NCBI GenBank assembly: GCA_963383645.1
Contig: OY726560.1
Span: forward strand, 67,891,023-67,955,022
DNA: 64,000 bases
Reading direction: 5' to 3'
DNA from: Muscardinus avellanarius
Taxonomy: Eukaryota > Chordata > Mammalia > Rodentia > Gliridae
Position numbers and translations under genes: made by a program. How positions within the stretch are numbered: position 1 is the first letter of the stretch; the number at the start of each line of letters is the position of its first letter. This document shows positions 12,429 through 23,020 of the stretch, one piece after another. The notes beneath the pieces are model-generated. The model saw only the letters and a list, made by a program, of their open reading frames with translations. It had not been told where the DNA came from and did no database searches.

Positions 12429-12980
12429 TGTATGGGTTGAATGGCAGCCACCCCATCCCCAAAAGGATCCATATCCTGTATTCCAACTCTGTGAAAGAGC
12501 CTCTATGAGGGTCTTGGCAGATGTCATTAAGTCATAGATATCCAGATGAGGTTATCTTGGCCTAACTTCAATGACAAGTGTACCCAGAAGAAGAGAAGAT
12601 ACAAACAGAACCCAAAAACATATGAATACAGAACAGAGACTGGAATGATGTAGCCACAAGCCAAGGGACCCCTGAAGCCAGCAGATGCTGGAAGAGGCAA
12701 ATAGGAATTATTTGATAGGGCCTTTGGGGACAGTGCAGCTCTGCCAACATTGAGCTTTTGCACTTCTGCTTTCCAGAATTATTAGAGAACAAATTTTCAC
12801 TGTTTTAAGTTCCCTGGTTGTAGTAATTTGTTCTAGGTTGTGGAAGGTGCAATTCCATGGCAGAGCATTAACCTCACGTGCATGAGGACCTGAGTTAAAT
12901 TCCCAAGGCTGCAAATACAAAATCAGAAAACCAAATAAAATTCCAGTCATTTGTTACAGCAGCCACAAAAAACTAATAAA
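12429..12980 (+). mobile_element. MLT1-like MaLR LTR interrupted by an ID-like SINE
   Basis: It starts tgtatgggttgaatggc and passes through 'cttggcagatgtcattaag', 'agaagaagagaagatac', 'gatgtagccacaagccaag' and 'tgttttaagttccctggttgtagtaatttg'. After the insertion it resumes as 'ttgttacagcagccac' and 'aaactaataaa'. This is the full MLT1 order on the plus strand. The LTR has no internal region beside it, so it is a solo LTR. Confidence 0.85.
12826..12955 (+). mobile_element. ID-like SINE inserted in the MLT1 LTR
   Basis: A degenerate ID body (ggtgcaattccatggcagagcattaacc, then gaggacctgagttaaattccc) with an A-rich tail is flanked by the TSD atttgtt at 12826-12832 and 12949-12955. The TSD equals the expected MLT1 sequence, so the SINE is younger than the LTR. 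Confidence 0.75.
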
Positions 12981-13082
12981 GTGAGATAACTGTGGCAAGA
13001 GTCCAATAAATATGAAGTCTTTTCTTATGAGTCTGTGCTAACCACTATTGATGAGGCTACATGGGATAATTTTGAGCGTCTG

Positions 13083-13102
13083 ATTTTTTTTTTTTTTTTT
13101 TT
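13083..13102. repeat. Poly(T) tract
   Basis: About 20 T in a row, with no SINE body recognisable beside it. Confidence 0.9.
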
Positions 13103-13220
13103 CTTCTGCTACCCAAATCTTGAGGAAAAGTGGTTCCTAGACTCCAGGGCTCTCTCAACCTGCCCTCTTCTTTCCTAGGTGGTCTTTGTAGCCCTTTCTA
13201 TCTCAGTAGATGGGGTCTTG

Positions 13221-13601
13221 TGGTAGTCAGCTTCCTGCCATTATGACAAAATACCTGAGTTAACCAACTTAATGAGGGGAAAGGTTTATCTTGGCGCACA
13301 GTTTCAGAAATCACCATCCATGTTTGCTTGGCCCTGTTGATTTGGGATCATGACACAGTACATCATAATGTGAGCACATGGCAGAATGGTCACTTTACTT
13401 CATGGTGGTTAAGGAAGCAAAAAGAGAGACAGGCTGGGGGTGGCATCTCCATGTCCCTTTCAAAAACACACATGCCCCTAGTGACCTAACTTTCTTCTAA
13501 TAGGCTCTTCATCTTAAAGGTTCTGCCACCTCCCAATAGCACCACATGCTAGAACCAAGCCTTCAACACATGGGACTTGGGGGACATCAAGATCCATAAT
13601 A
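13221..13601 (-). mobile_element. MaLR-like LTR (minus)
   Basis: Plus-strand order: tggtagtcagcttcctgcc, atgacaaaatacctgag, aggtttatcttggcgcacagtttcag, acatggcagaatgg, ggttctgccacctccc, catgggacttgggggac. This is the reverse complement of the MaLR LTR layout common in rodents, and it is a solo LTR. Confidence 0.65.
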
Positions 13602-13764
13602 GAGAATGTCTTCCTTGTCAGTGTAAGCAATCGAGTAGTAGGTTGCAGCTACAAAAGTAATGTCCTATTCTCTTATCTACTACAAAAGCATGATGCTCAT
13701 CTTTTTATTTTGTATGTATGGAGGAAGAGATGTTAATATCTATCAATTTTTTCTTATTAAACTC

Positions 13765-14040
13765 ATCATGTTATATTTCTTTTTCTTTTTCTTTTTCTTT
13801 TTCTTTTTCTTTTTCTTTTTTTGGTGATACTAGGGGTGGAACCCAGAGGCTTTCTACCTCCGGGATATACTCCCAGATCTATTTTATATTTTATTTGGAA
13901 ACAGGGTCTCACTAAGTTGCTGAGAGCCTCCCTAAGTAGCTGAGGCTGGCTTAGAACCTGTATGATCCTCCTGTCTCATCCTCCCAAATGCAGGGATTAC
14001 ACGTTTGCGCCACCATGCCCGGCCATGATATATATTTCTT
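13765..14040 (-). mobile_element. B1-dID SINE (minus) with (TTTTC)n tail
   Basis: A (TTTTC)n tract at about 13780-13820 is the decayed poly(A) tail. The ID half follows (gatactaggggtggaaccc), then the B1 half with both 'tcactaagttgctgagagcc' and 'ccctaagtagctgaggctgg'. It ends gccaccatgcccggcc at about 14023. The target word atgttatatttct / atgatatatatttct flanks it. Confidence 0.9.
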
Positions 14041-14250
14041 TTTTCTTTTTTTTTTTGGTGGTACTGGAGATGGAACCCTTATAACTCTGGGCTACACTCC
14101 CAGACCTATTTATATTTTTATCTGGAAACAGGGTCTCTTAAGCCAGTGAGGCTGTTTTTAACCTGCGCGATCCTCCTGTCTCCACCTCCCAACTGCAGGG
14201 ATTACAAGTGTGTGCCACTACGCCTGGCTCGTGTTATATATTTCTAATTA
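14025..14250 (-). mobile_element. Second B1-dID SINE (minus) at the same target
   Basis: A T tract (14041-14056) leads into an ID half and a B1 half of the ttaagagacc subfamily, ending cactacgcctggctc near 14231. The following word tgttatatatttct repeats the one before the T tract, so it reused the TSD of its neighbour. Confidence 0.9.
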
Positions 14251-14333
14251 ACAAATTAACTAGCTTCCTCTAAAACTTTGTGATACTTTCACTTTTGTAG
14301 AAAAGGTTAATTCTTTTCAAATTTGTTTTGCTA

Positions 14334-14608
14334 TTCTGGGTAGCTTTTCTTCCCCAGTACTAGAGATTGAACCCAGGGGAAACTGAGTTAGACCCCCCAG
14401 CCCTGTTTTTTAATTCTTTATTTCAAAATTCTTTATTCTTTGAGCTACACCCACAGTCCTATTTTTTAATTCTTTATTTTAAAATTCTAAGTTTCAGAAG
14501 GCCTCACTAATTAGCTGACACTAGCCTCCAACCTATGATCCTCTTTCTCAGCCTCCCAAGTACTGGGATTACAAGCGTGTGCTACCACGCCCAGCTTCTG
14601 GGCAGCTT
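14334..14608 (-). mobile_element. B1-dID SINE (minus) with internal duplication
   Basis: The TSD ttctgggtagctt / ttctgggcagctt lies at 14334-14346 and 14596-14608. The segment 'cctgttttttaattctttatttcaaaattct' is repeated as 'cctattttttaattctttattttaaaattct' about 65 bp later, with a second copy of 'gagctacacccacagtcct' between. The linker and part of the ID half are therefore duplicated. Confidence 0.88.
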
Positions 14609-14609
14609 A

Positions 14610-15940
14610 TTTAAAATATGGTTTGTTTGAGGGCAAGGGCGTTGTCATGTATTTTTTATTCCTTGAGGTACCTTGTGCTTTGTGCCTTGCATATGGTCAG
14701 AATGACCAATACATAATATGTGGTTTGCTGATCTGGAAGACATAAAACTTTTCAGGCCACTCAAAATGAAGCTAAAAGACATGTGGAAATATTTGGCACA
14801 TATTTTGAGGTAGAAGCGATGGATGCTGCCAAAGGATTATATATGGGAGGTCAAAGATAAAGAATAATTATTGGAAATTCCTAGGTCTGGGCCTGGGTAA
14901 CTGGAAGGAAGTTGATGTCTAATACATTTAGTAAGATTAGAAAGGACCAGATATCCACAGTTTTTATTTTTATTTTAATGTGTAGTGAAGTTGAAAAATC
15001 TAAAGGTTTACTTTGAGCAAGTTCACTTTGAGCTGCATCAGGTAGACATTAGAGGTGAGAACGGCCACTGAGCACAACAGTTTGGAGCTCAGGCAAAGAG
15101 CCGGAGGTGAGACACTGAATTTGGGGTTTTCTGGTACATGTATCATATCAAAAGGCTTGGGGATGTTTGAGATCACCTGGGAGGAAATAGGAACAAGGTG
15201 GCACCTTGCACCAAGCCCTGGGTAAGTTCCAGTTGGGTTGACAGTCACTATTAGCTATTTTCAGTGCATTTCTTTTGCTTTAGCAATCACTTTTAAAAAC
15301 CTGAAACTTCTATTTTATAGGACTCCCAGTCTCAGAGAGTTCAAAAGAATTACACATTCTATATAATTTACTACTGCTTATTTTGCCAAAAAAATTTTTT
15401 TCCGTTAAGGTGTGCAGTTATTCATTGCCATTGCTTTATGAGAAGCCTTAACATCTTAAGAGACCCGTAATTTTCCTTTTAATTTCTGATGTGAAGAGTC
15501 TGTCAATAGGTCTTAATCTGCTAATTACCGAAGCTTTATACTGGTTTCAACTTGTTAGAAAACATTTAAATTTGATACCATTAGGGAAAATGCTTCGTCT
15601 GTCTTTTTACACTTCTCTGTTCTTAAAGCATTTATAAACACAGCAGCTAAGATTCCTTATTCAGGGAATAGCACAGATTTTATTAAATGGGGTACAATTT
15701 GGCTTCCCAACCTACTATTAGTTTCTCTCCCTAACAGCTGGCTTGGCATAGCCTAGTAAATCCCAGCCTTCCCAAATACACTGATTTCTACTGATACTGA
15801 AAAATAAAGGTTAGAAAAAAAATTGACACCTTGGCACAAAAAAAAAGAAAGAAAGAGGGAGAAATGAAGGAAGAAAGGAAGGAAGGAGAGGAAAAGTAAA
15901 GAGCCACAGGAACAAGTCACTTTGAAATTACAGTCATTTG
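14610..15940. other. No confident feature
   Basis: AT-rich unique sequence with a purine-rich AAAG/GGAA patch at about 15838-15900. No gene is seen. Confidence 0.35.
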
Positions 15941-15942
15941 AA

Positions 15943-16018
15943 GGCTGGGAGTCTAGCTTGGTGGCAGTGTACATGCTTAGCATACAATGAGGCCCTGAAT
16001 TCAATCTTCAGAACCCTC
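15943..16018 (+). mobile_element. ID-like SINE relic
   Basis: 'ggctgggagtctagcttggtggcagtg', then 'gaggccctgaattcaatcttcag' follows the ID body order. It is diverged and its TSD is unclear. Confidence 0.6.
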
Positions 16019-16019
16019 C

Positions 16020-17532
16020 CTTAAATTTTTTTGTCCCTCATCTATTTGAGAAAGACCTTCTGGAGAAAACACACACAAACACAAAAAACCAACACAGGCT
16101 CAAAAGGTTAAACACCCTATGTTTCTCATGTCTGTTTTTTCCAGTCTTATAATAAGTCCATTTATAGGACATCTATATAAAAGAGCATAAATTTATTCCA
16201 TATCCTTGACAGCTAAACCTCCTTTGGAATTTCTGACACCAGAAATATGTAAAAGAAAAGACTGGAGCTGACAGTAAACTCGCTTCTCAGTTGATACAAG
16301 CAATACTTGACGTCCAACCATGACTACTTTCCAGTGATAAAGGCCAGGCTGGGTTTTTGCCAGTGCTGTTTGCTCCCACTATAAATTTTCTAACACCACT
16401 AGACTGCTTTATTTTTCAGGTTCCTCCTGATCTTCTTCTCACTGTGATTTAGCAGAAAAACCTACATGCTGCCAGATCGTTCTATACAATTACAGGATTT
16501 ATGGGGTGCTAAAACAGCCCTTGGCCAAGGCCTTCAAAGGAAAGAAGCTATTCAGTGATTCCGTAGTTTGTGGTTATACAAAAGGAAATGGTCAAAATGG
16601 CAACTGTTTATTACCAAATCTAAAGAATTTCAGGAGTTACCCAGGACAATCTGCTGGGTAGGAGGAAACATACAGGACTTATTCATTGCAGTGAAGTATG
16701 GTTTAGAGTTCTTCTCTCCTTGGATGGGCTTTCAAAGACATTTGGCCTATTCAAGCCAGGATGCCCTTGTTCTGTATATGAAGGGCTGGTCCTTTATCCT
16801 GTCCCCAATTATCTGCTTAGGAGAAGATGTGAATGAAAGGCAGATGTTTAGAAATATAAAAATCTCATTTTGCTATGAGTATTTAGTCTGGGAAGGAAGC
16901 CAATAGAATCACGAATTCTGCTTTTTATTTATTATGTTAACTAAAAAGTTTTTGACGTAAGATTATAACAATTATTAAATAAGACTTTTGATAAATGGTC
17001 AGCAAAAAAATTCCTCTTTTTATAATGGAATGGGAAATTGTGCTATTCTTATCCAAATCCAGAGGTACCTAATTACATAGATCATAATCCATGATGATCA
17101 TAATTTTTTCTACTTTAAAATTACTTTTCCATTGAAATGTGAGTATTCTGAAAATTTCAGCTCCACTCAAAGAGGTGGGTAAATTAGGATTGCCAGCTTT
17201 TCATGTTCTCCCTAGTTCATCACAGGGAGAACTATATCACTAAAGTTAAGCGTTGCATTGATTACACCTAAAAGGATGCTCTACTCTTGTGAAGATCAGT
17301 TATTTTTGCTCACCATGATAGCCTCCTAACTTAGCACAATGTCTTTATTATATTCAATCTTAAAGGCAACTTATTGGTGTATGTCATGAGTCAATATTTA
17401 CAATGACGACTTTACGATGGTCAATATTTCCTGCAAAATTGGTGTATGTCATGAGTTAATATTTACTATGGTACTCGATTTAGAACATTGTTCTCGTTCA
17501 CTCTGCTGGCTTCTGTTTCTTTATTCATTTAG
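16020..17532. other. No confident feature
   Basis: AT-rich sequence, including a 112-codon open frame at 16568-16906 without motifs. The only structure seen is a 32-bp word repeated at 17374-17405 and 17439-17470. Confidence 0.35.
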
Positions 17533-17683
17533 GTTAAGAGGCACCATGAAGGAGCAGATGCTCAAGTTCACCAGCCCAGTACAGTCAAGGCCTGGGAAGA
17601 GAACGATACATAATCTATCCAAGAAACATATCACAGAAAAATACTCATGGAGTAATATATTTGGAAGAGACAACAAAGAGTAA
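17533..17683 (+). CDS. Candidate 3'-terminal coding exon (speculative)
   Basis: The segment is preceded by a good polypyrimidine tract and AG (ctgtttctttattcatttag, ending 17532). After one phase base it stays open for 49 codons to a TAA at 17681-17683. The peptide is basic and hydrophilic, with a C-terminus YSWSNIFGRDNKE, unlike the hydrophobic chance frames nearby. I do not recognise the protein and see no partner exon in the window. A consensus-like AG and 49 open codons can arise by chance, so this is only a candidate. Confidence 0.22.
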
Positions 17684-18334
17684 CTCAGTCTTTACTGTAA
17701 CTTTTTCATACTATATTCAAACCAGTCAAAAAAGAGATCTGCTTAGCTTTCTCATCCAAATCTGTATAGATTATTTAAAGTCTTCACCTGTGAAAGCATT
17801 CTAATGTCTCCAATGAGTAGAATACAGAACTCCGATGCTTAATGTCCCATCCAAAGGAAATACTGTGTTCAAGAGGCACTCATGTATATCTTCCTGTGGC
17901 CTTGCACATTTCTTCCCAGCCCTTTGTGATGCTGGCGATGGGGGCGGGCTGGCTGGGTCGGCACGCAGGAAGTGCAGGTGCTAGCATGTGTTCATTCCCA
18001 GAATTGTCAGAGACTGCCAAAGCCCGTGAGACTGCATGAAAGTGATAGCTTTTCATGTAATTTCTATTATTTAAAAAAATGTTCTTCCTTGTGCCAGTTC
18101 TCAAGCCTAAAATTGAGAGGCCTTTCCAAGGTTTTTAGGTGGTTATTACAAAAGTAGCTGAGACATGTTCTTTTGTTTCCTATTTAAGTCAGTTCAGACA
18201 AAAAATAAAATTGAATCCATTCCACCTTGAAGAGAGAAATGTTTAAATTGAGAAGTAGAAAAAAAAGTCTTGAGCACACACTGGCCCTCAGGACTTTCAC
18301 TTACTAAGGTCTGCACTGTGTCTTTCAGCAGCGT

Positions 18335-18462
18335 TCAGAGAGGGAAGTGGAGTTCACCCCATTTCACAGATGTGAAAACTGATCATCACAGAGGTCAAGT
18401 CAATCGGCCAGGGTTGCCCAGGGAGGAAACAGCAGAGTCTGGTTGGATATCAGAGCTTCTTG
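18335..18462 (+). mobile_element. MIR relic
   Basis: 'cccatttcacagatgtgaaaactgatc', then 'cacagaggtcaagtcaatcggcc', then 'gagtctggttggatatcagagcttc' follow the MIR core and 3' part in order. Confidence 0.65.
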
Positions 18463-18911
18463 TTATGACCTCCTCTCCAGGCCATATGGCCTCAGACTGG
18501 ATTAAAAAGCCCTTGGAGACATGCACAAGTACTTGGTTTCTCCAAAGTCAGCTATCTGACTCTAATTTAAAATGAAATTTGAAACCAAACAACAAAAATC
18601 AATGAGTCTGGATAAGTCTTGGGAGACTTACAGCATTTTCAGATGACACGACTCTAGCTAGGTTTTTGTTTGTTTAATTGTATGTATGTTTCTTTTAATT
18701 TATTACTCAGTTTTGCTTGTATAACATTTAAGCACTGTAAAAGCATTGACTTTTTTAAGGGTGTGCTGTGGTTAGCGGTGAATTCCTAATTTAAACAACT
18801 AATTGATATTGGTTAGTGGTTCTCAGTGGTCCCATGATACTTTATACTGAACATTTTTAGGTAACCGTTACAATCTAAAGGCTTTTTATAATTGATATAT
18901 TGATACAGGAG

Positions 18912-18921
18912 GACACACGCG

Positions 18922-18971
<50 letters not shown>
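18912..18971. repeat. (CG)n/(CA)n microsatellite
   Basis: About seven alternating CG/GC units pass into about 20 CA units. Alternating purine-pyrimidine with CG is a classical Z-DNA-prone sequence. Confidence 0.95.
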
Positions 18972-18972
<1 letters not shown>

Positions 18973-19186
18973 TTTCATTTCTTTGTCCCTGTCTCCTCTT
19001 GGTAATGGCTCTCAGAGTTTCCTGCTGAACATCAATATTCTCAGGGATGGTTCCAGCTTCCTTTAGGGTCCTTTGGAGAATGCATAAGTTGGTCATTATC
19101 TCAGCCACTCTCCTTCCAAAGATGGTAAAGAGTTTCAGATGAAAGAAGGCCAGACTGTGCCTCTTTGCCAAAGAAAACAAATCCAA
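18972..19186 (-). CDS. Open frame of unknown nature (speculative exon or pseudogene)
   Basis: The minus strand is open through about 70 codons before it enters the CA repeat. The part at about 18975-19115 encodes a polar, amphipathic peptide (for example EIMTNLCILQRTLKEAG and ENIDVQQETLRAITKRR) that reads more like real protein than the neighbouring frames. A possible acceptor (…catctttggaag) and a GT-rich downstream edge exist but are weak. I do not recognise it. It may be a stray exon, an old processed pseudogene or chance. Confidence 0.2.
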
Positions 19187-19189
19187 TAT

Positions 19190-20390
19190 CTCTCTTATGG
19201 GTTTGTTTTTCCAAACTCCAAAAGGAAGACTGTATTGAAATGGAGTTTTTGCATTAAGTTTTCAAACACCACTAGAATTAAAGTAATCATAAACTTTTCC
19301 ATTCCTTTGGACCCCATAACTCATTCAGGTGATATGTGAAGAGATGTCAGAAAACCCTTCCACAGCCACCTTAGTTTTACAGGCACATGCAGGCATGGAT
19401 CCGCTTCTCCTACCTCCTCCCACTCCCATGTTTTGCTCTAAAAAACTTCTGTCTTTTAAGGGAAAGATTTTGCATTAAGGCTCTGAGGTCAAATGTTCTC
19501 AATAGTAATCTGACAAATGTTTTAGATTTATCATACACAAGTCTTATGTACTTTGAATTATTAGTGGTTTAAATTTTTTTCAATTGTAGTTCTTGCAGGC
19601 CAGTGGAATTTTAATGAAAACATAAAAGTGAAAAGTTTCAATTTTTATGATACATGCCCTCCAAGAGTTTGATAAAATGTGATGTCCCCAATAAAGCCTT
19701 TATTTGTTGTACCATGAGCTTTATATTTTCTCCCATCATGTTCTTCTCGATTTTATTAATTTCTTACATTTCTCTATTCTCTCTCTCCCCTACAGTTATC
19801 TGTATAAATTAATTCAACAAATGCTCTCTGAACAAATGAATATTAGGGAAAATAATTGTTAACTGCATGTAAGAAAAGTGTACTAGTAGTTAATATTATA
19901 TGTGACATGAAATTACTTTCTGAAATTTACCAAAAGCTATTCCACTTTTTGAAAGGATCATAGAACTCTTCATAAATATTAATGTGTGGTCAAATCCAGG
20001 TCAACATTCATAAAAATTAAGAATTTCAACAACCTCCAAATGTCTGCCATCGAAGGATTAGGAACTCAAAAGGTCAAAACACAAATTCCTAGGTATCTAT
20101 GGATTTAAATGGTAAATGATTATGCTTTTAAGGCTGTGAGGAAATGAAAAATAATCTGGATAGTTAAAGGGTTTTTCTTTTGTCTAGTAGCAAAGTAAGC
20201 TTATGTCCTATATGCTCATATTTAAGAACTGGGTAGTCAAATGTGAGTTTTACCTAATCTTATTTTATAAAGTCAAGATTTAAACTGGCAAAAAGTGTAA
20301 CAAAATAGAACTTTTCTATCCTAGTCAAAAACTTTATAATGGTTACTATGACTAGATTAATAATGATTAGAAAATTATAATCATAGAAAG
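19190..20390. other. No confident feature
   Basis: AT-rich unique sequence with short chance open frames only. Confidence 0.35.
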
Positions 20391-20629
20391 GAAGCAACTC
20401 TTTTTTTTTTTTTTTTGCTGGTCTGGGGATGGAACCCAGGGGCATACTATCTCCAAGCTACATCCCCTGCCCTATTTTTTTATTCTTTATTTTGAGACAG
20501 GGTCTCACTAAGTTGCAGAGGGCCTCACTAAGTAGCTGAGGCTGTCCGCGAACCGTGATCCTCCAGTCTCAGCCTCCCGAATGCTGGGATTACAAGCTTG
20601 CGCCACCACGCCCGGTGAAGCAACTCTTT
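20391..20629 (-). mobile_element. B1-dID SINE (minus), long subfamily
   Basis: A poly(T) tail precedes ggtctggggatggaaccc (ID half) and 'tcactaagtagctgaggctgtcc' (B1 half), ending gccaccacgcccgg. The perfect 13-bp TSD gaagcaactcttt lies at 20391-20403 and 20617-20629. Young-looking. Confidence 0.95.
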
Positions 20630-20775
20630 ATTGAATATCATCTGCAGATCCAGCATTGCGGTAGCTCCTCTACACATTCACAATGAGTACAGTATACATT
20701 TCTATAAATTTTACTAAGCATTCGACATTTTATTTTTTTATTTATTTATTTTTATTTATTTATTTATTTATATTT

Positions 20776-20843
20776 TTGTGTGTAGTACTGGGGATTAAAC
20801 TCAGGAACATTCGACCTCCAAGCTACACTCGCTGCTCTATTTT
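20776..20843 (-). mobile_element. ID-half SINE fragment at the L1 3' end
   Basis: On the minus strand: tagcttggaggtcgaatg, then 'gagtttaatccccagtacta', the right half of a B1-dID SINE. The B1 half is missing, and the fragment lies between two A-rich tails inside the L1 TSD. Confidence 0.85.
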
Positions 20844-21118
20844 ATTTTTATTTTTATTTATTTATTTTTTTAACAATTTTTTATTGAACATAAGTAGTAT
20901 ACATTTATATTATATTTGGTGCCCTCTCCCCCCCACCCCCTCCCCCCCCCCACCAATGGTTGTCCAGGTTAACCATGTCTTATTCATAATTTTACACATG
21001 TTCAGGTGTAGACCCTCATTAATCCAGATCGGCCTTTCTCCTCTCCTATCTTTCCATTAAAACTTAGCTAGTATTTCCCCTCTAATATCTGGTGTCCTAC
21101 TGGTATCCTTTGTGTTTT

Positions 21119-22856
21119 CTAGTTTGGGCATATTAGAGGAAACATGTGTATCTTCTCCTTCTGTGCTTGGCTGATCTCACTTAACATGATGCTCTCCAGG
21201 GCTTTCCATCTTCTTGCAAATGATATAATTTTGTTCTTCTTTATGGCTGAATAGAATTCCATTGTGTGTATTTCCCACAGTTTTGCTATCCATTCATCTG
21301 TTGATGGTGATCTGGGTTGGTTCCATATTTTGGCTATTACAAATTGTGCTGCTATGAACATAGGTATGCATATGTTGCTGTATTTCTCTGAATTCAACCC
21401 CTTTGGAAAGATACCCAGGAGTGGTATAGCTGGATCATATGGTGGATCTATTCCCAACTTTCTCAGGAATCTCCACACAGATCTCCATAGTGGCTGAACT
21501 AGTTTGCACTCCCACCAACAGTGTAAAAGAGTTCCTCTTTCCCCACATCCTCGCCAGCATTTGTTGTTGTTTGATTTCTTTATGCTTGCTACTCTGACTG
21601 GGGTTAGATGGAATCTCAGTGTAGTTTTGATTTGCATCTCCCTGATGGCCAGTGATGAAGAACATCTTTTCATGTATCTATTAGCCCTTTGTATCTCTTC
21701 TTTTGTGAAGTGTCTATTTAGTTCATTTGCCCATTTCTTGATTGGGTTGTTTGTTTTGCTAGTGTAGAGACTTTTGAGCTCTTTGTACACTCTGGATATT
21801 AGCCCCCTATCAGAATGGTGGCTGGTAAAGATCCTTTCCCATTCTGTAGGCTTCCTCTTTAGGTTATTGATAGTTTCCTTTGATGAGAAGAAACTTTTTA
21901 GTTTGATGTTGTCCCACTTGTTTATTCTTGCTTTAATTTCCTGAGCTTTGGAGGTTTTGTTGAGAAAGTTACTGCCTGTGCCAATATGTTGTAGTGTTGA
22001 ACCTATGTTCTCCTCTACTAACTTCACCGTCTCAGGTCTAATTTCTAAGTCTTTAATCCATCTTGAGTTGATTCCTGTGTTAGGTGAGATATAGGGGTTT
22101 AGATTCATCTTTTTACAAATGGTTAGCCAGTTCTCCCAGCACCACTTGTTGAAAAGGCTGTCTTTTCTCCAGCGTATGTGTTTGGCCCCTTTGTCAAAGA
22201 TTAATTGACTAAAGATGTGTGGGTTTGTTTCTGTATCTTCTATTCTAATCCACTGGTCAGTATATCTGTTTTTGTGCCAGTACCATGCTGTTTTTACTAC
22301 TATTGCTCTATAGTATAGTTTGAAGTCTGGGATTGTAATGCCTCCTGCGTGTTTCTTGTTATTGAGAATTGCTTTGGCTATTCTAGGTCTTTTCCTTCTC
22401 CATATGAAGTTCATGATTGATTTTTCTAGGTCTCTGAAGAATGTCACTGGTATTTTAATGGGAATTGCATTGAACCTATAGATCAGTTTTGGCATATTGG
22501 CCATTTTGATGATATTTATTCTGCCTATCCATGAGCACGGGAGATCTTTCCATCTTCCAAGATCTTCTTCTATTTCTTTCTTTAATGTTTTATAGTTTTT
22601 GTTGTAGAGGTCTTTTACATCTTGGGTTAGGTTTATTCCTAGGTATTTTATAGGTTTTGAGGTTATAGTGAATGGAATTGTTGTTTTTGTTTCTTTCATT
22701 GTGGATTAGTTGTTGGCGTAAAGAAAGGCCACTGATTTCTTTAGGTTGATTTTGTAACCTGCGACTTTGCTGAATTTGTCGATCAGCTCCAGAAGTCTTT
22801 TGGTTGAGTTCTTTGGGTCTTCCAGATAAAGGATCATATCATCTGCAAATAAGGAT
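21119..22856 (-). pseudogene. L1 ORF2 3' part (RT palm to C-terminus), one nonsense codon
   Basis: This is the L1 ORF2 protein, which copies RNA into DNA at nicked chromosomal target sites. The 5' end is cut by truncation. The first residues inside the element carry the reverse-transcriptase catalytic motif FADD (about 22847-22836). One in-frame TAA, just after FLYANN, separates this from a 526-residue open frame (22699-21119). That frame includes the thumb region (residues about 15-70), the C-terminal segment and a Cys-rich motif CX3CX7HX4C at residues 381-398. It ends FPLICPN at the normal L1 stop. The frame seen upstream of 22856 belongs to the MIR flank, not to L1. It lacks endonuclease and most of RT, so it cannot be functional. 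Confidence 0.95.
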
Positions 22857-23020
22857 AGCATTCGACATTTTAAAGTGCTTTGCATATATTTAGTCATTTC
22901 ATCATTACCACTGTTCTATTCTCACAGTCAAATCTGTTTTACATTTGAACAGACTGAGCCTTAAAGAGGTCAAGGATCTTCTCAGTGTCACAGAGCAGTT
23001 AAGGGAGAGAGTGGGGTGGA

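Larger units (their letters stand above)
20717..22872 (-). mobile_element. 5'-truncated L1 with perfect 16-bp TSD and SINE-derived tail
   Basis: The TSD agcattcgacatttta is perfect at 20717-20732 and 22857-22872, so the inserted unit is 20733-22856. On the minus strand it begins in the ORF2 palm domain, runs through the ORF2 C-terminus (stop at 21119) and a 3' UTR with a G-rich tract, and reaches a first A-rich tail at about 20845-20875. Then comes a SINE ID-half fragment and a second A-rich tail (TTTA-rich on the plus strand). The sharp TSD and a nearly open ORF2 suggest a relatively young copy. Confidence 0.95.
20690..23015 (+). mobile_element. MIR split by the L1 insertion
   Basis: The left arm (about 20690-20732) and right arm (22857-23015) join to give a MIR in the normal order: 'ttactaagca', 'aaagtgctttgcatatattt', 'gtctgttttacatttgaac…gagccttaaagagg', 'cagtgtcacagagcagtta'. 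The L1 at 20733-22856 interrupts it, so the MIR is older. Confidence 0.8.

Noticed and set aside
13718..13915. 65-codon frame with Ser-Phe repeats
   Set aside because: It is a translation of the (TTTTC)n tail of a minus-strand SINE.
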